Source: an uncultured Alistipes sp.
Lineage (GTDB): Bacteria; Bacteroidota; Bacteroidia; Bacteroidales; Rikenellaceae
Length of the DNA: 63,681 nucleotides
Direction: 5' to 3'
NCBI GenBank assembly: GCA_910576555.1
Contig: CAJTIY010000008.1
Span: forward strand, 1-63,681
In this document: piece by piece, positions 8,620 to 17,170 of the stretch
How positions within the stretch are numbered: position 1 is the first letter of the stretch
Layout: each line of letters opens with the position of its first letter
Translations under genes and position numbers: made by a program
The notes under the pieces: model-generated
Seen by the model: the letters and a program-made list of their open reading frames with translations, nothing else
What the model was told of the DNA's origin: nothing
Database searches by the model: none

Positions 8620-9194
8620 TCCAGCGTATCCCCGTCGGGGTGCGTTCGTTTCCATGCTTCGAATCCGGTGTAGTCGCGGACGCCCGCTTCCAGCACCGCG
8701 CGGCAGATCTCGATGCCGGCGGCATGCACGCCGTCGGGCACCGCGCACTTGATGCGCAGCACGGCGTCGCGCTCCTCGTCGGTGAGCCGGGCCGCGATGC
8801 GGTCGGCGACGCGCTCGAACCAGCCGTCGTAGCGCGAGCCGCGCAGGATGTGGATCATGTCGATCTGCCACTCCGCGCCGTCGGTGTCGCGCCACCCGGC
8901 GTGCCATTCGATGCACCGCTCCTCGGTGTCGATGCCGTTGCGGAATTCGATGTGCGTGACTTCGGGGTGCGCGGCGAAGCGCGCCATCGCGGCGAAACTC
9001 TGCGCGAGGTCGAGCCGGTCGGTGTAGATGTGGAAGTCGATGTCGCGGTGCTTGGCCAGCAGACCCGTCCGTACCGAGCCTACCTGCCGCACTTCGGCGC
9101 CGATCGAGCGCCATGCGTCTTCGATCTCCGCCTCGCGGATGATCTGCCGGGCGCGCGCGAGGTTGCGCGCAGCCGTCTCTCTGTAGTGTTCCAT
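8607..9194 (-). CDS. Nucleotidyltransferase-fold protein
   Basis: A 195-residue protein with a polymerase-beta-type nucleotidyltransferase core: GSVRTGLL (residues about 39-46), then HRDIDFHIYTD with the two metal-binding aspartates, and a third acidic position in EWQIDMIHI. The rest (ERVADRIAARLTDEERD) is helical, as in small stand-alone nucleotidyltransferases. Target is unknown; it could be a tRNA, protein or small molecule. It starts at ATG 9194, 80 bases after the EFR1 ferredoxin gene, and overlaps the following GNAT gene. The pairing with an acetyltransferase is reminiscent of resistance or modification gene pairs, but that is inference. Confidence 0.75.
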   Translation of the reverse strand: MEHYRETAARNLARARQIIREAEIEDAWRSIGAEVRQVGSVRTGLLAKHRDIDFHIYTDRLDLAQSFAAMARFAAHPEVTHIEFRNGIDTEERCIEWHAGWRDTDGAEWQIDMIHILRGSRYDGWFERVADRIAARLTDEERDAVLRIKCAVPDGVHAAGIEICRAVLEAGVRDYTGFEAWKRTHPDGDTLEWMP

Positions 9195-9274
9195 CTCTTT
9201 GTGGGTGTATGATCGGTCGGGGCCGCTTCCGTCGGCGGCCGAGCCGCAGTTGCGGATGTCCGGTACGTTTCGCG

Positions 9275-10114
9275 TTACGATTCGGGCAGCGTCCGGTTGG
9301 CCTTGCGGCGGCGGAAGTTGCGGGCGAGCACCGCAGCGAAGGGCGTCCCGAACGTGCGAGCGCCTGCCGGGCAAGTCTTGACGCAGGCGCAGCAGCGGAT
9401 GCAGCGTGCCGGGTCGGTGCGCTCCTCCGCGCCGCGCGCGATGGCCTGCGTCGGGCAGACCGCGGCGCATCGGCCGCAACGGGTGCAACGTCCGGTGTCG
9501 GTGCGGGGCAGCAGGGGAGCGGCGTCGCGGCGTCGGCTGCGGCGGTAGCCGATGACGAAGCGCAGGAACCGCAGCAGCGGGAGGAGGGGCGTGCGCGGAG
9601 CCCGCAGCCGTCCGACGTCGACGGGGGCGGTGCCGTGCGTTTCGAGCCGCCGGCGCACGGAGCGTCCGAAGGCTTCCGCCTCGGCGAGGTCCTGCCGGTC
9701 GGGGCGTCCTGCGGCGATGGGCGTCTCGGCCGTGCTGTAGGAGTGTTCGCCGACGAAGGCTCCCGCGGCGACGGGTACGAAGCCGCGCTCGGCGACGAAG
9801 GCGGCGAGTTCCGCGGCGGCCGGACCGATGTCGCGGTTGCCGTATGCGACGACGAGCACCGCCGGCGTCGCGTCGCCCCGCACCTGCTGCAGCCGTTCGA
9901 GCGCCGTGGGTGCCGCATGTCCGCCGTAGACCGGCACGGCGAAGATCGCGACGGCGTCGGTCCCGGTCAGGGTGCGCTCCGCCGGGGTGCGGGTCAGGTC
10001 GTGGGTGCGGATCGCGGCGGTCTTCTGCTGCAGCCCGCGGGCTACGGCGTCGGCGATTTTCCGGGAGGTGCCCGTAGGCGAGAAGCAGAAGATGCTGCAC
10101 GAGGTGGGTGTCAT
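9275..10114 (-). CDS. EFR1-family flavodoxin-ferredoxin protein
   Basis: A 279-residue redox protein that fuses a flavodoxin-like domain to a bacterial 2x[4Fe-4S] ferredoxin. The N-terminus has the flavin phosphate loop FSPTGTSRKIAD, then VPVYGGHAAPTA and VVAYGNRDIG, which belong to the flavodoxin fold. The C-terminus carries the two cluster motifs CTRCGRCAAVCPTQ and CIRCCACVKTCPAG. It would shuttle electrons between a cytoplasmic donor and an unknown partner. Start at ATG 10114 agrees with the usual N-terminus of the family. It lies 80 bases downstream of the Nudix gene on the same strand. Confidence 0.9.
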   Translation of the reverse strand: MTPTSCSIFCFSPTGTSRKIADAVARGLQQKTAAIRTHDLTRTPAERTLTGTDAVAIFAVPVYGGHAAPTALERLQQVRGDATPAVLVVAYGNRDIGPAAAELAAFVAERGFVPVAAGAFVGEHSYSTAETPIAAGRPDRQDLAEAEAFGRSVRRRLETHGTAPVDVGRLRAPRTPLLPLLRFLRFVIGYRRSRRRDAAPLLPRTDTGRCTRCGRCAAVCPTQAIARGAEERTDPARCIRCCACVKTCPAGARTFGTPFAAVLARNFRRRKANRTLPES

Positions 10115-10194
10115 GGTCGGTGCGGTTCGGGGTGGATGTTCGGTATTGCGGGCCCCTGTGCGGGGAGGGGCTTCCGGTCGCCGGCGGGGCGGGA

Positions 10195-10752
10195 TCATTG
10201 TCCCTGTTCGTGGAAATAGCGCCACAGCGGCGCCGCCATCAGGGCCTGCCGGATGCGGTCGTCGCGCAGCAGTTCGAGCACTTCGTCGCGCGTCATGAGG
10301 TGTACGCGGATGTCCTCCGTCGGATCGGGGCGGCTGGCGCCGAGCGGCTCGACACCCTCCGCGACGAAGCAGTAGGTGAGGTTGTTCTGTGTCGCCGGGT
10401 TGGGGGCGAGCACCGTCAGCTGCCGCCATCGGCCGCCGCCGTAGCCCGTCTCCTCGGCCAGCTCGCGCTGCGCGGCGGCGAGCGTCGAGGCGTCGTCGGA
10501 CTCGACGCAGCCGGCAGGGATCTCGTAGGAGGTCTCGCCGAGGCCGTGGCGGTACTGGTCGATCATGACGAAACGGCCGTCGCGCGTCGTGGCGATGACG
10601 TTGACCCATGCCGGATATTCGAAGACGTAGTATTCGGGGATGCACCGCCCGTCGGGCAGCTCCACCGTCTCGCGGCGTACGGTGCACCACGGACGGCGCA
10701 TCAGGTATTCGCTCGCGCGAACGGTCCAACGCCGGTTTTTCGGATTTCGCAT
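10195..10752 (-). CDS. Nudix hydrolase (ADP-ribose pyrophosphatase-like)
   Basis: A 185-residue Nudix enzyme resembling the ADP-sugar pyrophosphatase group, which breaks a nucleoside diphosphate-X substrate into NMP and X-phosphate. The Nudix box is partly degenerate: GCVESDD then AAAQRELAEETGYGG, where the essential REL-EE-G core is intact but the first half carries one extra residue and lacks the canonical glutamate. Upstream there is a substrate platform (DQYRHGLGETSYEIPAG). ATG 10752 is the start; a TACTTTTG box lies 20 bases upstream. Head of a minus-strand group with the EFR1 ferredoxin, nucleotidyltransferase and GNAT genes. Confidence 0.9.
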   Translation of the reverse strand: MRNPKNRRWTVRASEYLMRRPWCTVRRETVELPDGRCIPEYYVFEYPAWVNVIATTRDGRFVMIDQYRHGLGETSYEIPAGCVESDDASTLAAAQRELAEETGYGGGRWRQLTVLAPNPATQNNLTYCFVAEGVEPLGASRPDPTEDIRVHLMTRDEVLELLRDDRIRQALMAAPLWRYFHEQGQ

Positions 10753-10771
10753 GGCTCGGGGTTTTTGCGTG

Positions 10772-10779
10772 CAAAAGTA
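10772..10779 (-). promoter_or_regulatory. -7 box of the Nudix gene promoter
   Basis: On the minus strand the bases read TACTTTTG, matching TAnnTTTG, 20 bases before the Nudix start. No good -33 TTG is seen at the normal distance. Confidence 0.5.
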
Positions 10780-10791
10780 GCGAAAAATAGT

Positions 10792-10799
10792 TATATTTG
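10792..10799 (+). promoter_or_regulatory. Possible -7 box for the cysteine desulfidase-like gene
   Basis: TATATTTG fits TAnnTTTG and faces the gene starting at 10960. The nearest TTG (10765-10767) is 24 bases away, longer than the usual 19-20, so this is tentative. It implies a leader of about 155 bases. Confidence 0.4.
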
Positions 10800-10959
10800 T
10801 TGTACGAATAACCGCGTTCGCACGCTTCGCTGCGCCGATGTCCGCAGATTCCGGTCGGGGCGCGGGCCGATGTTCCGCCACATCCGATCCTCGGGAGTCG
10901 CTCGTGTCGGCGGAATGGCGGCGGTGCGAGGCGATGCGGTCGCAAGAAAAACGACGACG

Positions 10960-12246
10960 ATGATTTCACCCCGTGAGAGAGAACGGATATTGGACCTCGT
11001 GCGCCGCGAGGTGATTCCCGCCATCGGGTGCACCGAGCCGGTCGCCGTGGCGCTGTGTGCGGCGCGGGCCGCCGAGCTGCTCGGTGCGGAGCCGGAGCGG
11101 ATCGAGGTGCGGTTGAGCGCCAACATGCTCAAGAATGCGATGGGCGTGGGCATCCCCGGTACGGGGATGATCGGCCTTCCGATCGCCGTGGCGCTGGGTG
11201 CCACGATCGGTCGTTCGGAGTACGGTCTGGAGGTGCTGCGCGACGTGACGCCCGAGGCGGTGGAGCGGGGACGCATCCTGATCGACGAGCGGCGCATCGC
11301 CATCGTGCTCGAAACCGATTCGCCCGAGGTGCTCTACATCGCCGCGACGCTCACGGGCGGCGGACACACCGCCACGGCGGTGATCGCGGGGGGCCATACC
11401 CGCTTCGTGCGGCTCGTCCGCGACGGCGAGACGCTCTTCGACGCGACCGGCGGGGGCAGCGATGCGGCGCAGACGGACGAGGCGGAGCTCTCGCTCGCAC
11501 GTGTGTGGGAGTTCGCCACGACGGCGCCGCTCGACGAGCTGCGCTTCATCCTCGAGACGCGCCGCCTGAACCGGGCCGCGGCCGAGCGGTCGTTGGCCGG
11601 CGCGTACGGCCACGAGGTGGGGCGTACGCTGCGGCGCGAACGCGAGCGCGCGGTGATGGGCGACAGCATCTTCGCGCGGATACTCTCCTGCACCTCGGCG
11701 GCCTGCGACGCCCGCATGGCCGGGGCGCCGATCCCCGTGATGAGCAACTCGGGAAGCGGCAATCAGGGCATCGCGGCGACGCTGCCCGTCGTGGTCTATG
11801 CCGAGGAGACGGGGGCCGACGAGGAGCGGACCGTGCGTGCGCTGATGTTGAGCCACCTCACGGTGATCTACATCAAACAGAGCCTCGGACGGTTGTCGGC
11901 GCTCTGCGGCTGCGTGGTGGCCGCCACGGGGTCGAGCTGCGGCATCGCCTACCTGATGGGCGGCGGTTATCCGCAGATCGTCGCGGCGGTGAAGAACATG
12001 ATCGCCAACCTCACGGGCATGATCTGCGACGGTGCGAAGCCCAGCTGTGCGATGAAGCTCGCGAGCGGCGTCTCGACGGCCGTGCTCTCGGCCATGATGG
12101 CGATGGACGGCCATTGCGTTACCCCGGTCGAAGGGATCATCGAGGAGGATGTCGACAAGTGCATCCGCAACCTCACCTCCATCGGTCGCGACAGCATGAG
12201 GGAGACCGATCGTCTCGTGCTGCACATCATGACCCACAAGAGCTGA
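10960..12246 (+). CDS. UPF0597/L-cysteine desulfidase (L-serine dehydratase alpha-like) enzyme
   Basis: A 428-residue member of the UPF0597 family (CyuA/YhaM type), related to the alpha chain of iron-sulfur L-serine dehydratase, which degrades L-cysteine to pyruvate, ammonia and sulfide. Visible family blocks are PAIGCTEPVAVAL near the N-terminus, GTGMIGLPIAVALG, MSNSGSGNQGIAATLP, and the cysteine-rich ATGSSCGIAYLMGGGYPQ and ICDGAKPSCAMK, whose cysteines (with Cys in IGCTE) are the likely cluster ligands. Start at ATG 10960 gives MISPRERERIL. It is divergent from the Nudix gene and stands alone before a terminator. Confidence 0.88.
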   Translation: MISPRERERILDLVRREVIPAIGCTEPVAVALCAARAAELLGAEPERIEVRLSANMLKNAMGVGIPGTGMIGLPIAVALGATIGRSEYGLEVLRDVTPEAVERGRILIDERRIAIVLETDSPEVLYIAATLTGGGHTATAVIAGGHTRFVRLVRDGETLFDATGGGSDAAQTDEAELSLARVWEFATTAPLDELRFILETRRLNRAAAERSLAGAYGHEVGRTLRRERERAVMGDSIFARILSCTSAACDARMAGAPIPVMSNSGSGNQGIAATLPVVVYAEETGADEERTVRALMLSHLTVIYIKQSLGRLSALCGCVVAATGSSCGIAYLMGGGYPQIVAAVKNMIANLTGMICDGAKPSCAMKLASGVSTAVLSAMMAMDGHCVTPVEGIIEEDVDKCIRNLTSIGRDSMRETDRLVLHIMTHKS

Positions 12247-12311
12247 CGCTGCGGACTGCTGCCGGGCCGGAAGCTCGGGTGGCACAGAGGACTGTTTCGG
12301 TCGGAATTCTG

Positions 12312-12349
12312 CGTCGGGAGACCGCCTCATGCGGCTTCCCGACGTTTTT
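12312..12349 (+). terminator. Terminator after cysteine desulfidase-like gene
   Basis: An 8-bp outer stem (CGTCGGGA at 12312-12319 with TCCCGACG at 12337-12344), an inner CCGC/GCGG stem, and a run of five T. Confidence 0.85.
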
Positions 12350-12556
12350 CGTATGCGTTTTGGATGGTCGGACAGGGCTTCGGCGGCGGAACCGGGCGTC
12401 GCCTGCGGTTGGCGGTGCAGGACGTTTCTCGGCTGCGTTCGATCTGCGGCCCACGCAGGGAGCGTTGGGGTCCGTCGGGCGAACAGCGCCGTCTGCCGTT
12501 GCGCTGCGGGCGAACGGAGCCTTTTATCCCGTCCGTGCGACGGGGATGCGGAACGG
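12350..12556. other. Convergent spacer without a recognised feature
   Basis: Between the terminator at 12312-12349 and the 3' end of the Kdo transferase gene. GC-rich, no ORF or hairpin that I can support. Confidence 0.5.
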
Positions 12557-13783
12557 TTACTGGAAAACGGTCCGGACGATGATGCCCGTAGCGCCCTGAT
12601 GGCGCGTGGTGTAGTCTTTGGCGATCCGGCTGGTCTTCAGCAGGAACTCCTCGTTGTCGCGCAGCGGCGTGAACCACGCGCGCAGGGAGTCGTAATCGGC
12701 GATCGCGTGTCCGGCGCCGAGCGTCACCAGATCGCGTGCCTCCTTGAATTTGCGGTAGTTGGGGCCGAACGCCACCGGAAGTCCGAACGTGGCGGCCTCC
12801 AGCGTGTTGTGGATCCCGACGCCGAATCCGCCGCCGATGTAGCTCCACGTCGCATAGCCGTAGACGGAGGAAAGCAGCCCCACCGTGTCGAGAATCAGCA
12901 GCTGGCGCGAGCCGTAGCCCGTACGGGGCGTGCATTCGGTGTAACGCAGCGCGCCGCCGCGCGTCTCGGCGATCAGACGGGCGATGCGCGCCTCGTCCAT
13001 TTCGTGGGGGGCGATGACGAACTTCACGTCGGGGTTGTCGTTCATCAGCCGGATCAGGAGCTCCTCGTCGGGACCCCATGTCGAACCGGCCACGAACAGC
13101 CGTCCGTCGCCTTTGAAGCGGTCTACGACATCGATGCGCTTGGCTGCGCGGGCGATCTCGGCCACGCGGTCGAAACGGGTGTCGCCCGCTACGATCACGT
13201 TGTCGAAACCCAGCCGGGCGAGCAGCGTCTTCGACTCTTCGTTCTGCACGAACATCGCGTGGAACGACTCCAGCGCCTGCCGCCACAGTCCGCCGTAGGG
13301 GCGGAAGAAGATCGAGTCGGGCCGGAAGATGGCCGAGACGATGAAGGTGCGGACCTTCCGCCGGCGCAGCTCGGCGAGCAGGTTGAGCCAGAACTCGTAT
13401 TTGACGAAGATCGCGATTTCGGGGTGCGCCGCGTCGAGGAAGCGCCGGGCGTTGCGGGGCGTGTCGATCGGCAGGTAGAAGATGTAGTCGACCCCCTTGT
13501 AATCCTTGCGGATTTCGTAGCCCGAGGGGGAGAAGAAGGTCAGCAGAATCTTGAATTCGGGATGCTCCTTGCGGATCCGTTCGATGATCGGCCGTCCCTG
13601 TTCGAATTCGCCGAGCGAGGCGACGTGCACCCACACGATCCGGTCTGCCGGACCGATGGCCGTCTGCATGCGGCGGAACAGATCCTTGCGGCCGTCTATC
13701 CAAAGCCGGGCCTTCCGGTGTCGCGGAGCCACGAGCCGGATGATCCAAACGTAGAGCGTGAGGCCGAAATTATAGAGCCACAT
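12557..13783 (-). CDS. waaA: 3-deoxy-D-manno-octulosonic acid (Kdo) transferase
   Basis: An inner-membrane-anchored GT30 glycosyltransferase that adds Kdo from CMP-Kdo to lipid IVA, the first step of LPS core assembly. The N-terminus carries a hydrophobic anchor (MWLYNFGLTLYVWIIRLV), followed by the acceptor-site block WVHVASLGEFEQGRPII, whose Glu is the expected catalytic base. Later blocks are LLTFFSPSGYEIRKDY, FVKYEFWLNLL and, in the CMP-Kdo half, GSTWGPDEELLI and GGGFGVGIHNTLEAATFG. Length (408) is normal. A Bacteroidota promoter lies about 80 bases upstream. Monocistronic in appearance. Confidence 0.95.
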   Translation of the reverse strand: MWLYNFGLTLYVWIIRLVAPRHRKARLWIDGRKDLFRRMQTAIGPADRIVWVHVASLGEFEQGRPIIERIRKEHPEFKILLTFFSPSGYEIRKDYKGVDYIFYLPIDTPRNARRFLDAAHPEIAIFVKYEFWLNLLAELRRRKVRTFIVSAIFRPDSIFFRPYGGLWRQALESFHAMFVQNEESKTLLARLGFDNVIVAGDTRFDRVAEIARAAKRIDVVDRFKGDGRLFVAGSTWGPDEELLIRLMNDNPDVKFVIAPHEMDEARIARLIAETRGGALRYTECTPRTGYGSRQLLILDTVGLLSSVYGYATWSYIGGGFGVGIHNTLEAATFGLPVAFGPNYRKFKEARDLVTLGAGHAIADYDSLRAWFTPLRDNEEFLLKTSRIAKDYTTRHQGATGIIVRTVFQ

Positions 13784-14178
13784 CCTTTGTCGGCGATTAA
13801 CGGAGGTATCGGCCGGAGCGCCGCCCTGTGGACGAATCGGTCCGACCGTTTTTCTTATCAGCCGACAAAGATAGCATTTTTTGCCGGAAAACCAAAATCG
13901 GCGTCTCCGTTTTGCGTTTTGCGGCCGTCGGCGGCGCTTCGCCGGCGCAGCGGAAGGGGGTGCCGGATGCCGGCGACCGCAGGCCGGAGGGCTTTCGTGC
14001 GGAGCCGTTCGCCGGGGCGTCCGGGCGGCGGATGCGCGTCGGTCGCGACGGGTGCTTTATATATAAGGTGTCCCTGCCGGTTTCGGGCGCTCCTGCATGC
14101 GCGTATCGGGACGGCGCCGCGAAACCATGGCGACGTCCGGCTGTGGTCCAATGGGAAGGGGCGATGGTTATGCCGCGA
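13784..14178. other. Intergenic region between yraN and waaA
   Basis: Holds the waaA promoter at 13866-13895. From about 13900 to 14178 the sequence is GC-rich with scattered short direct and inverted CCGGCG-type motifs; no gene is supported on either strand. Confidence 0.5.
13866..13895 (-). promoter_or_regulatory. Promoter of waaA
   Basis: On the minus strand: TTG (13895-13893), a 19-bp spacer and TATCTTTG (13873-13866). It leaves a leader of roughly 75-80 bases before the waaA ATG at 13783. Confidence 0.78.
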
Positions 14179-14544
14179 TTACCAGTGGCACTCCATCGCC
14201 CGTTCGATCAGGCGTACCTCCATCGATCCGTCGGGCCATACGTCCACGGCCGCCAGATCGAACTGAAGCTCCTCCTCCGCGTTACCGTGCAGGGATATGT
14301 ATCGTAGCGCGGCCCGCTGCAGCGCCCGGAATTTGGCCGGAGTGACGGCCTGTTCGGGCGTCGTGAGCCCCGCGGCGCGCCGGGTTTTGACCTCCACGAA
14401 GTGCAGCACACCGGCGTGCCGGGCCACGATGTCGAGTTCGTAGCGCCCTGCGCGCCAGTTTCGGGCAAGGATGTCGTAACCCGCGCGGCACAGATATTCC
14501 GCCGCAGCCCGCTCGCCGGCCCGGCCCGTTTCGGCGCTCGTCAT
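14179..14544 (-). CDS. YraN family (UPF0102) endonuclease-like protein
   Basis: A 121-residue protein of the UPF0102/YraN family with a restriction-endonuclease-like fold; its cellular role is not established. The nuclease core is visible: GRAGERAAAEYL at the N-terminus (conserved Glu), NWRAGRYELDIVA with the metal-binding Asp, and the E-x-K signature in FVEVKTRRA. TPEQAVTPAKFRALQRAA follows, as in relatives. Start at ATG 14544. It lies 217 bases downstream of pepE on the same strand, with no promoter box recognised between them. Confidence 0.92.
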   Translation of the reverse strand: MTSAETGRAGERAAAEYLCRAGYDILARNWRAGRYELDIVARHAGVLHFVEVKTRRAAGLTTPEQAVTPAKFRALQRAALRYISLHGNAEEELQFDLAAVDVWPDGSMEVRLIERAMECHW

Positions 14545-14761
14545 GGCCGGCGGAAGTATTTGACGGCGCCTGTGCGCCGCGTGGGATCGAGAGGCATGGT
14601 CGGAGGGTTTCGGCGGCGCAGCCTCGGCCGAGACCGGAACTGCCGCCATGACACAATATGAATTCGAAAGCCGTCGTTCGGGCACAATGTCCGGGGTGGC
14701 CCGGCGCGTGCGTTCCGTGCGTTCGGGCATGACTGCCCCGCGCCGCCGGGCCGTCCGGAGC

Positions 14762-15478
14762 TTACAGCAGGAATCCGAGGTCCTCGCCCGGCTGCACCTC
14801 GAAGGGCCGTTCGCCCTTGCGGAAGAGGCGCATCGGGCGGCTGCCGATCAGTTCGAGACGACCCGCTTCGAGGCGGAGCATGCACCCCTCGCGCAGGCCG
14901 GCGACCCAGCGGCCGGGGTTGGCCTCTATGTATTCGAGGATGCGCTGCTCGCGCGTCTCGCCGGCATGGCCCGCGGGGTTGGCGTCGAGGTAGTGGGGAT
15001 TGATCTGGAAGCCGACGGCGCCGATGGCCGCGAACGATTGCGGTTCGACGATCGGCATATCGTTTGTGGTCGAGATCGTGGGGCAGGCCACGTTGCTGCC
15101 CGCCGACCAGCCGAAGTAGGGCGTGCCGGCGTCGATCGCCGCGCAGATCGCCTCCATGAGCCCCTGCTCCTGCATCTTTTGGGCCAGCGCGAAAGTGTTG
15201 CCGCCGCCCACGCAGACGGCCGGTGCCGTGCGGATCGCCTCGATCGGATCGGAGGCCCGGTGTACGGAGCGGATGCGGATGCCCGCTTCGCCCAGACGCT
15301 CCTGCACGCGGCGCTCGTATTCGTCGTAGGAGAAGGTGACGGCGGCGTAGGGAACGAACACGGCCTCGCGCACCGAACCGAGGAAACGATCGATTTCGGG
15401 CAGCGGATAGCGGAGATACTCCTCCCCGGCATTGGTCGAATTGGAGATCAGAAGCAGTTTCTTAATCGATTGATTCAT
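14762..15478 (-). CDS. pepE: Dipeptidase E (peptidase family S51)
   Basis: A 238-residue cytoplasmic serine peptidase that hydrolyses dipeptides with N-terminal Asp. The nucleophile sits in the elbow FGWSAGSNVACPT, preceded by VCVGGGNTFAL; the downstream QINPHYLD supplies the conserved His region. Length is close to the Salmonella enzyme family (about 230). The start ATG 15478 gives MNQSIKKLLLISNST. It is divergent from acpP; the AT-rich 160-base spacer must carry promoters for both. Confidence 0.94.
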   Translation of the reverse strand: MNQSIKKLLLISNSTNAGEEYLRYPLPEIDRFLGSVREAVFVPYAAVTFSYDEYERRVQERLGEAGIRIRSVHRASDPIEAIRTAPAVCVGGGNTFALAQKMQEQGLMEAICAAIDAGTPYFGWSAGSNVACPTISTTNDMPIVEPQSFAAIGAVGFQINPHYLDANPAGHAGETREQRILEYIEANPGRWVAGLREGCMLRLEAGRLELIGSRPMRLFRKGERPFEVQPGEDLGFLL

Positions 15479-15540
15479 AGTATGTTGTTTTGCAAAATGT
15501 GCTAAATGTCCGAAAAATTGTGCGCAAAATTTTGGGCCGG

Positions 15541-15574
15541 TTTGTCAAAAATAATAAAAAAAGTGTTACTTTTG
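15541..15574 (+). promoter_or_regulatory. Promoter of the acpP-fabF-rnc operon
   Basis: TTTG at 15541-15544 and TACTTTTG at 15567-15574, with a spacer of 22 bases (longer than consensus), in an AT-rich stretch. Leader of about 60 bases to the acpP ATG at 15640. Confidence 0.6.
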
Positions 15575-15639
15575 TGCGCATTTGTTTGATAAATTCAAGG
15601 AACTATTACCTAATATTGTTTAACTAAAAATTTAAAATC

Positions 15640-15876
15640 ATGGCAGATGTTCAATCTAAAGTCGTCGAGATCATCGTTGACAAACTGGGCGTAAAGGAGT
15701 CGGAAGTAGTGCCCGAAGCAAGCTTCACGAACCACCTCGGCGCCGATTCGCTCGACACCGTAGAGCTCATCATGGAGTTCGAGAAGGCTTTCGACATCAC
15801 GATTCCCGATGAGGACGCCGAGAAGATCGCGACCGTAGGCGACGCCATCAACTACATCGAGGAGCACAAGAAATAA
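15640..15876 (+). CDS. acpP: Acyl carrier protein
   Basis: The 78-residue soluble carrier of growing acyl chains in fatty acid synthesis. The phosphopantetheine attachment serine is in the signature LGADSLDTVELIMEFE (Ser about residue 37). The protein is strongly acidic, with few basic residues, as ACPs are. The gene is preceded by an AT-rich leader and sits 42 bases before fabF, the classic acpP-fabF order, with rnc following. Confidence 0.98.
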   Translation: MADVQSKVVEIIVDKLGVKESEVVPEASFTNHLGADSLDTVELIMEFEKAFDITIPDEDAEKIATVGDAINYIEEHKK

Positions 15877-15918
15877 TTTTCCAACGACGTTTTTTCACGG
15901 CCTCAAAGCCTTAAATTT

Positions 15919-17166
15919 ATGACAGAAAGAAGAGTAGTCGTTACGGGCATCGGTACGATCAACCCGCTCGGCAATAACGCAGCAGAGTATTTTACGAATC
16001 TGGAGAAGGGAGTCAGCGGTGCAGCGCCGATTACTCATTTCGATGCCGAAAAGTTTAAGACGAAGTTCGCTTGTGAAGTGAAGGATTACGACCCGAGCCG
16101 GTATTTCGACCGCAAGGAGGTCCGCAAGTACGATCTGTTCACCCAGTATGCGCTCATCGCGGCCACCGAGGCCGTGGAGGACGCAGCCTTCGACATGGAG
16201 GCGCTCGACAAGGAGCAGGCGGGTGTGATCTGGAGCTCGGGCATCGGAGGACTCAAGTCGTTCTTCGATGAGTGCGTGGGCTATACCGAGGGCGGCAAGA
16301 CCCCTCGGTTTAGCCCCTTCTTCATCCCCCGCATGATTTCCGACATCGCGGCCGGCTTCATCTCGATGAAGTACGGCTTCATGGGCCCGAACTATTGTAC
16401 GGTTTCTGCCTGCGCCTCGTCGAACCACGGCCTGATCGCCGCGTTCGACGCCATCCGCTACGGCAAGGCCGACGTGATGATCGCCGGCGGTTCGGAAGCT
16501 GCGGTCAACGAACCGGCCGTGGGCGGTTTCAACTCCATGCAGGCGCTTTCGACGCGCAACGACGATCCCCAGCACGCTTCGCGTCCGTTCGATGCGGACC
16601 GCGACGGCTTCGTGATCGGCGAGGGTGCCGGAGCGCTGATTCTCGAGGAGCTGGAGCACGCCAAAGCGCGCGGAGCCAAGATCTATTGCGAGGTGGTCGG
16701 CGGCGGAGCATCCGCCGATGCCTACCACTTCACGGCGCCCCATCCCGAAGGAAAGGGTGCCATCAAGGCGATGCGCGATGCGCTGAAGGATGCGCACCTC
16801 GCACCGGAGGATATCGACTATGTGAACGTGCACGGCACGTCGACGCCGGCCGGCGACCTTCCCGAGCTGAAGGCCGTTGCGGAGGTGCTGGGCGAGCATG
16901 TCTACGATGTCAACATCTCCTCCACCAAGTCGATGACGGGACACCTGCTGGGTGCCGCCGGTGCCGTCGAGGCGTTGGCCTGCGTCTTCGCACTGACGCA
17001 CGGCGTCGTGCCCCCGACCATCAACTGCGAGAACCTCGATCCGGCGATCGACGCGAAGCTCAACCTGACGCTCAACACGGCGCAGAAGCGCGACGTGAAG
17101 TGCGCGTTGAGCAATACGTTCGGTTTCGGCGGTCACAACGCGACGGTCATCTTCCGTAAGTTCTGA
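15919..17166 (+). CDS. fabF: Beta-ketoacyl-ACP synthase II
   Basis: Condenses malonyl-ACP with acyl-ACP in fatty acid elongation. The 415-residue thiolase-fold enzyme has the Cys-His-His triad in TVSACASSNH (Cys about 164), NVHGTSTPAGD (His about 305) and KSMTGHLLGAAG (His about 342), plus the C-terminal NTFGFGGHNATV. The start MTERRVVVTGIG is typical. It is 42 bases after acpP and 4 bases before rnc, so the three are one operon. Confidence 0.98.
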   Translation: MTERRVVVTGIGTINPLGNNAAEYFTNLEKGVSGAAPITHFDAEKFKTKFACEVKDYDPSRYFDRKEVRKYDLFTQYALIAATEAVEDAAFDMEALDKEQAGVIWSSGIGGLKSFFDECVGYTEGGKTPRFSPFFIPRMISDIAAGFISMKYGFMGPNYCTVSACASSNHGLIAAFDAIRYGKADVMIAGGSEAAVNEPAVGGFNSMQALSTRNDDPQHASRPFDADRDGFVIGEGAGALILEELEHAKARGAKIYCEVVGGGASADAYHFTAPHPEGKGAIKAMRDALKDAHLAPEDIDYVNVHGTSTPAGDLPELKAVAEVLGEHVYDVNISSTKSMTGHLLGAAGAVEALACVFALTHGVVPPTINCENLDPAIDAKLNLTLNTAQKRDVKCALSNTFGFGGHNATVIFRKF

Positions 17167-17170
17167 CGCT

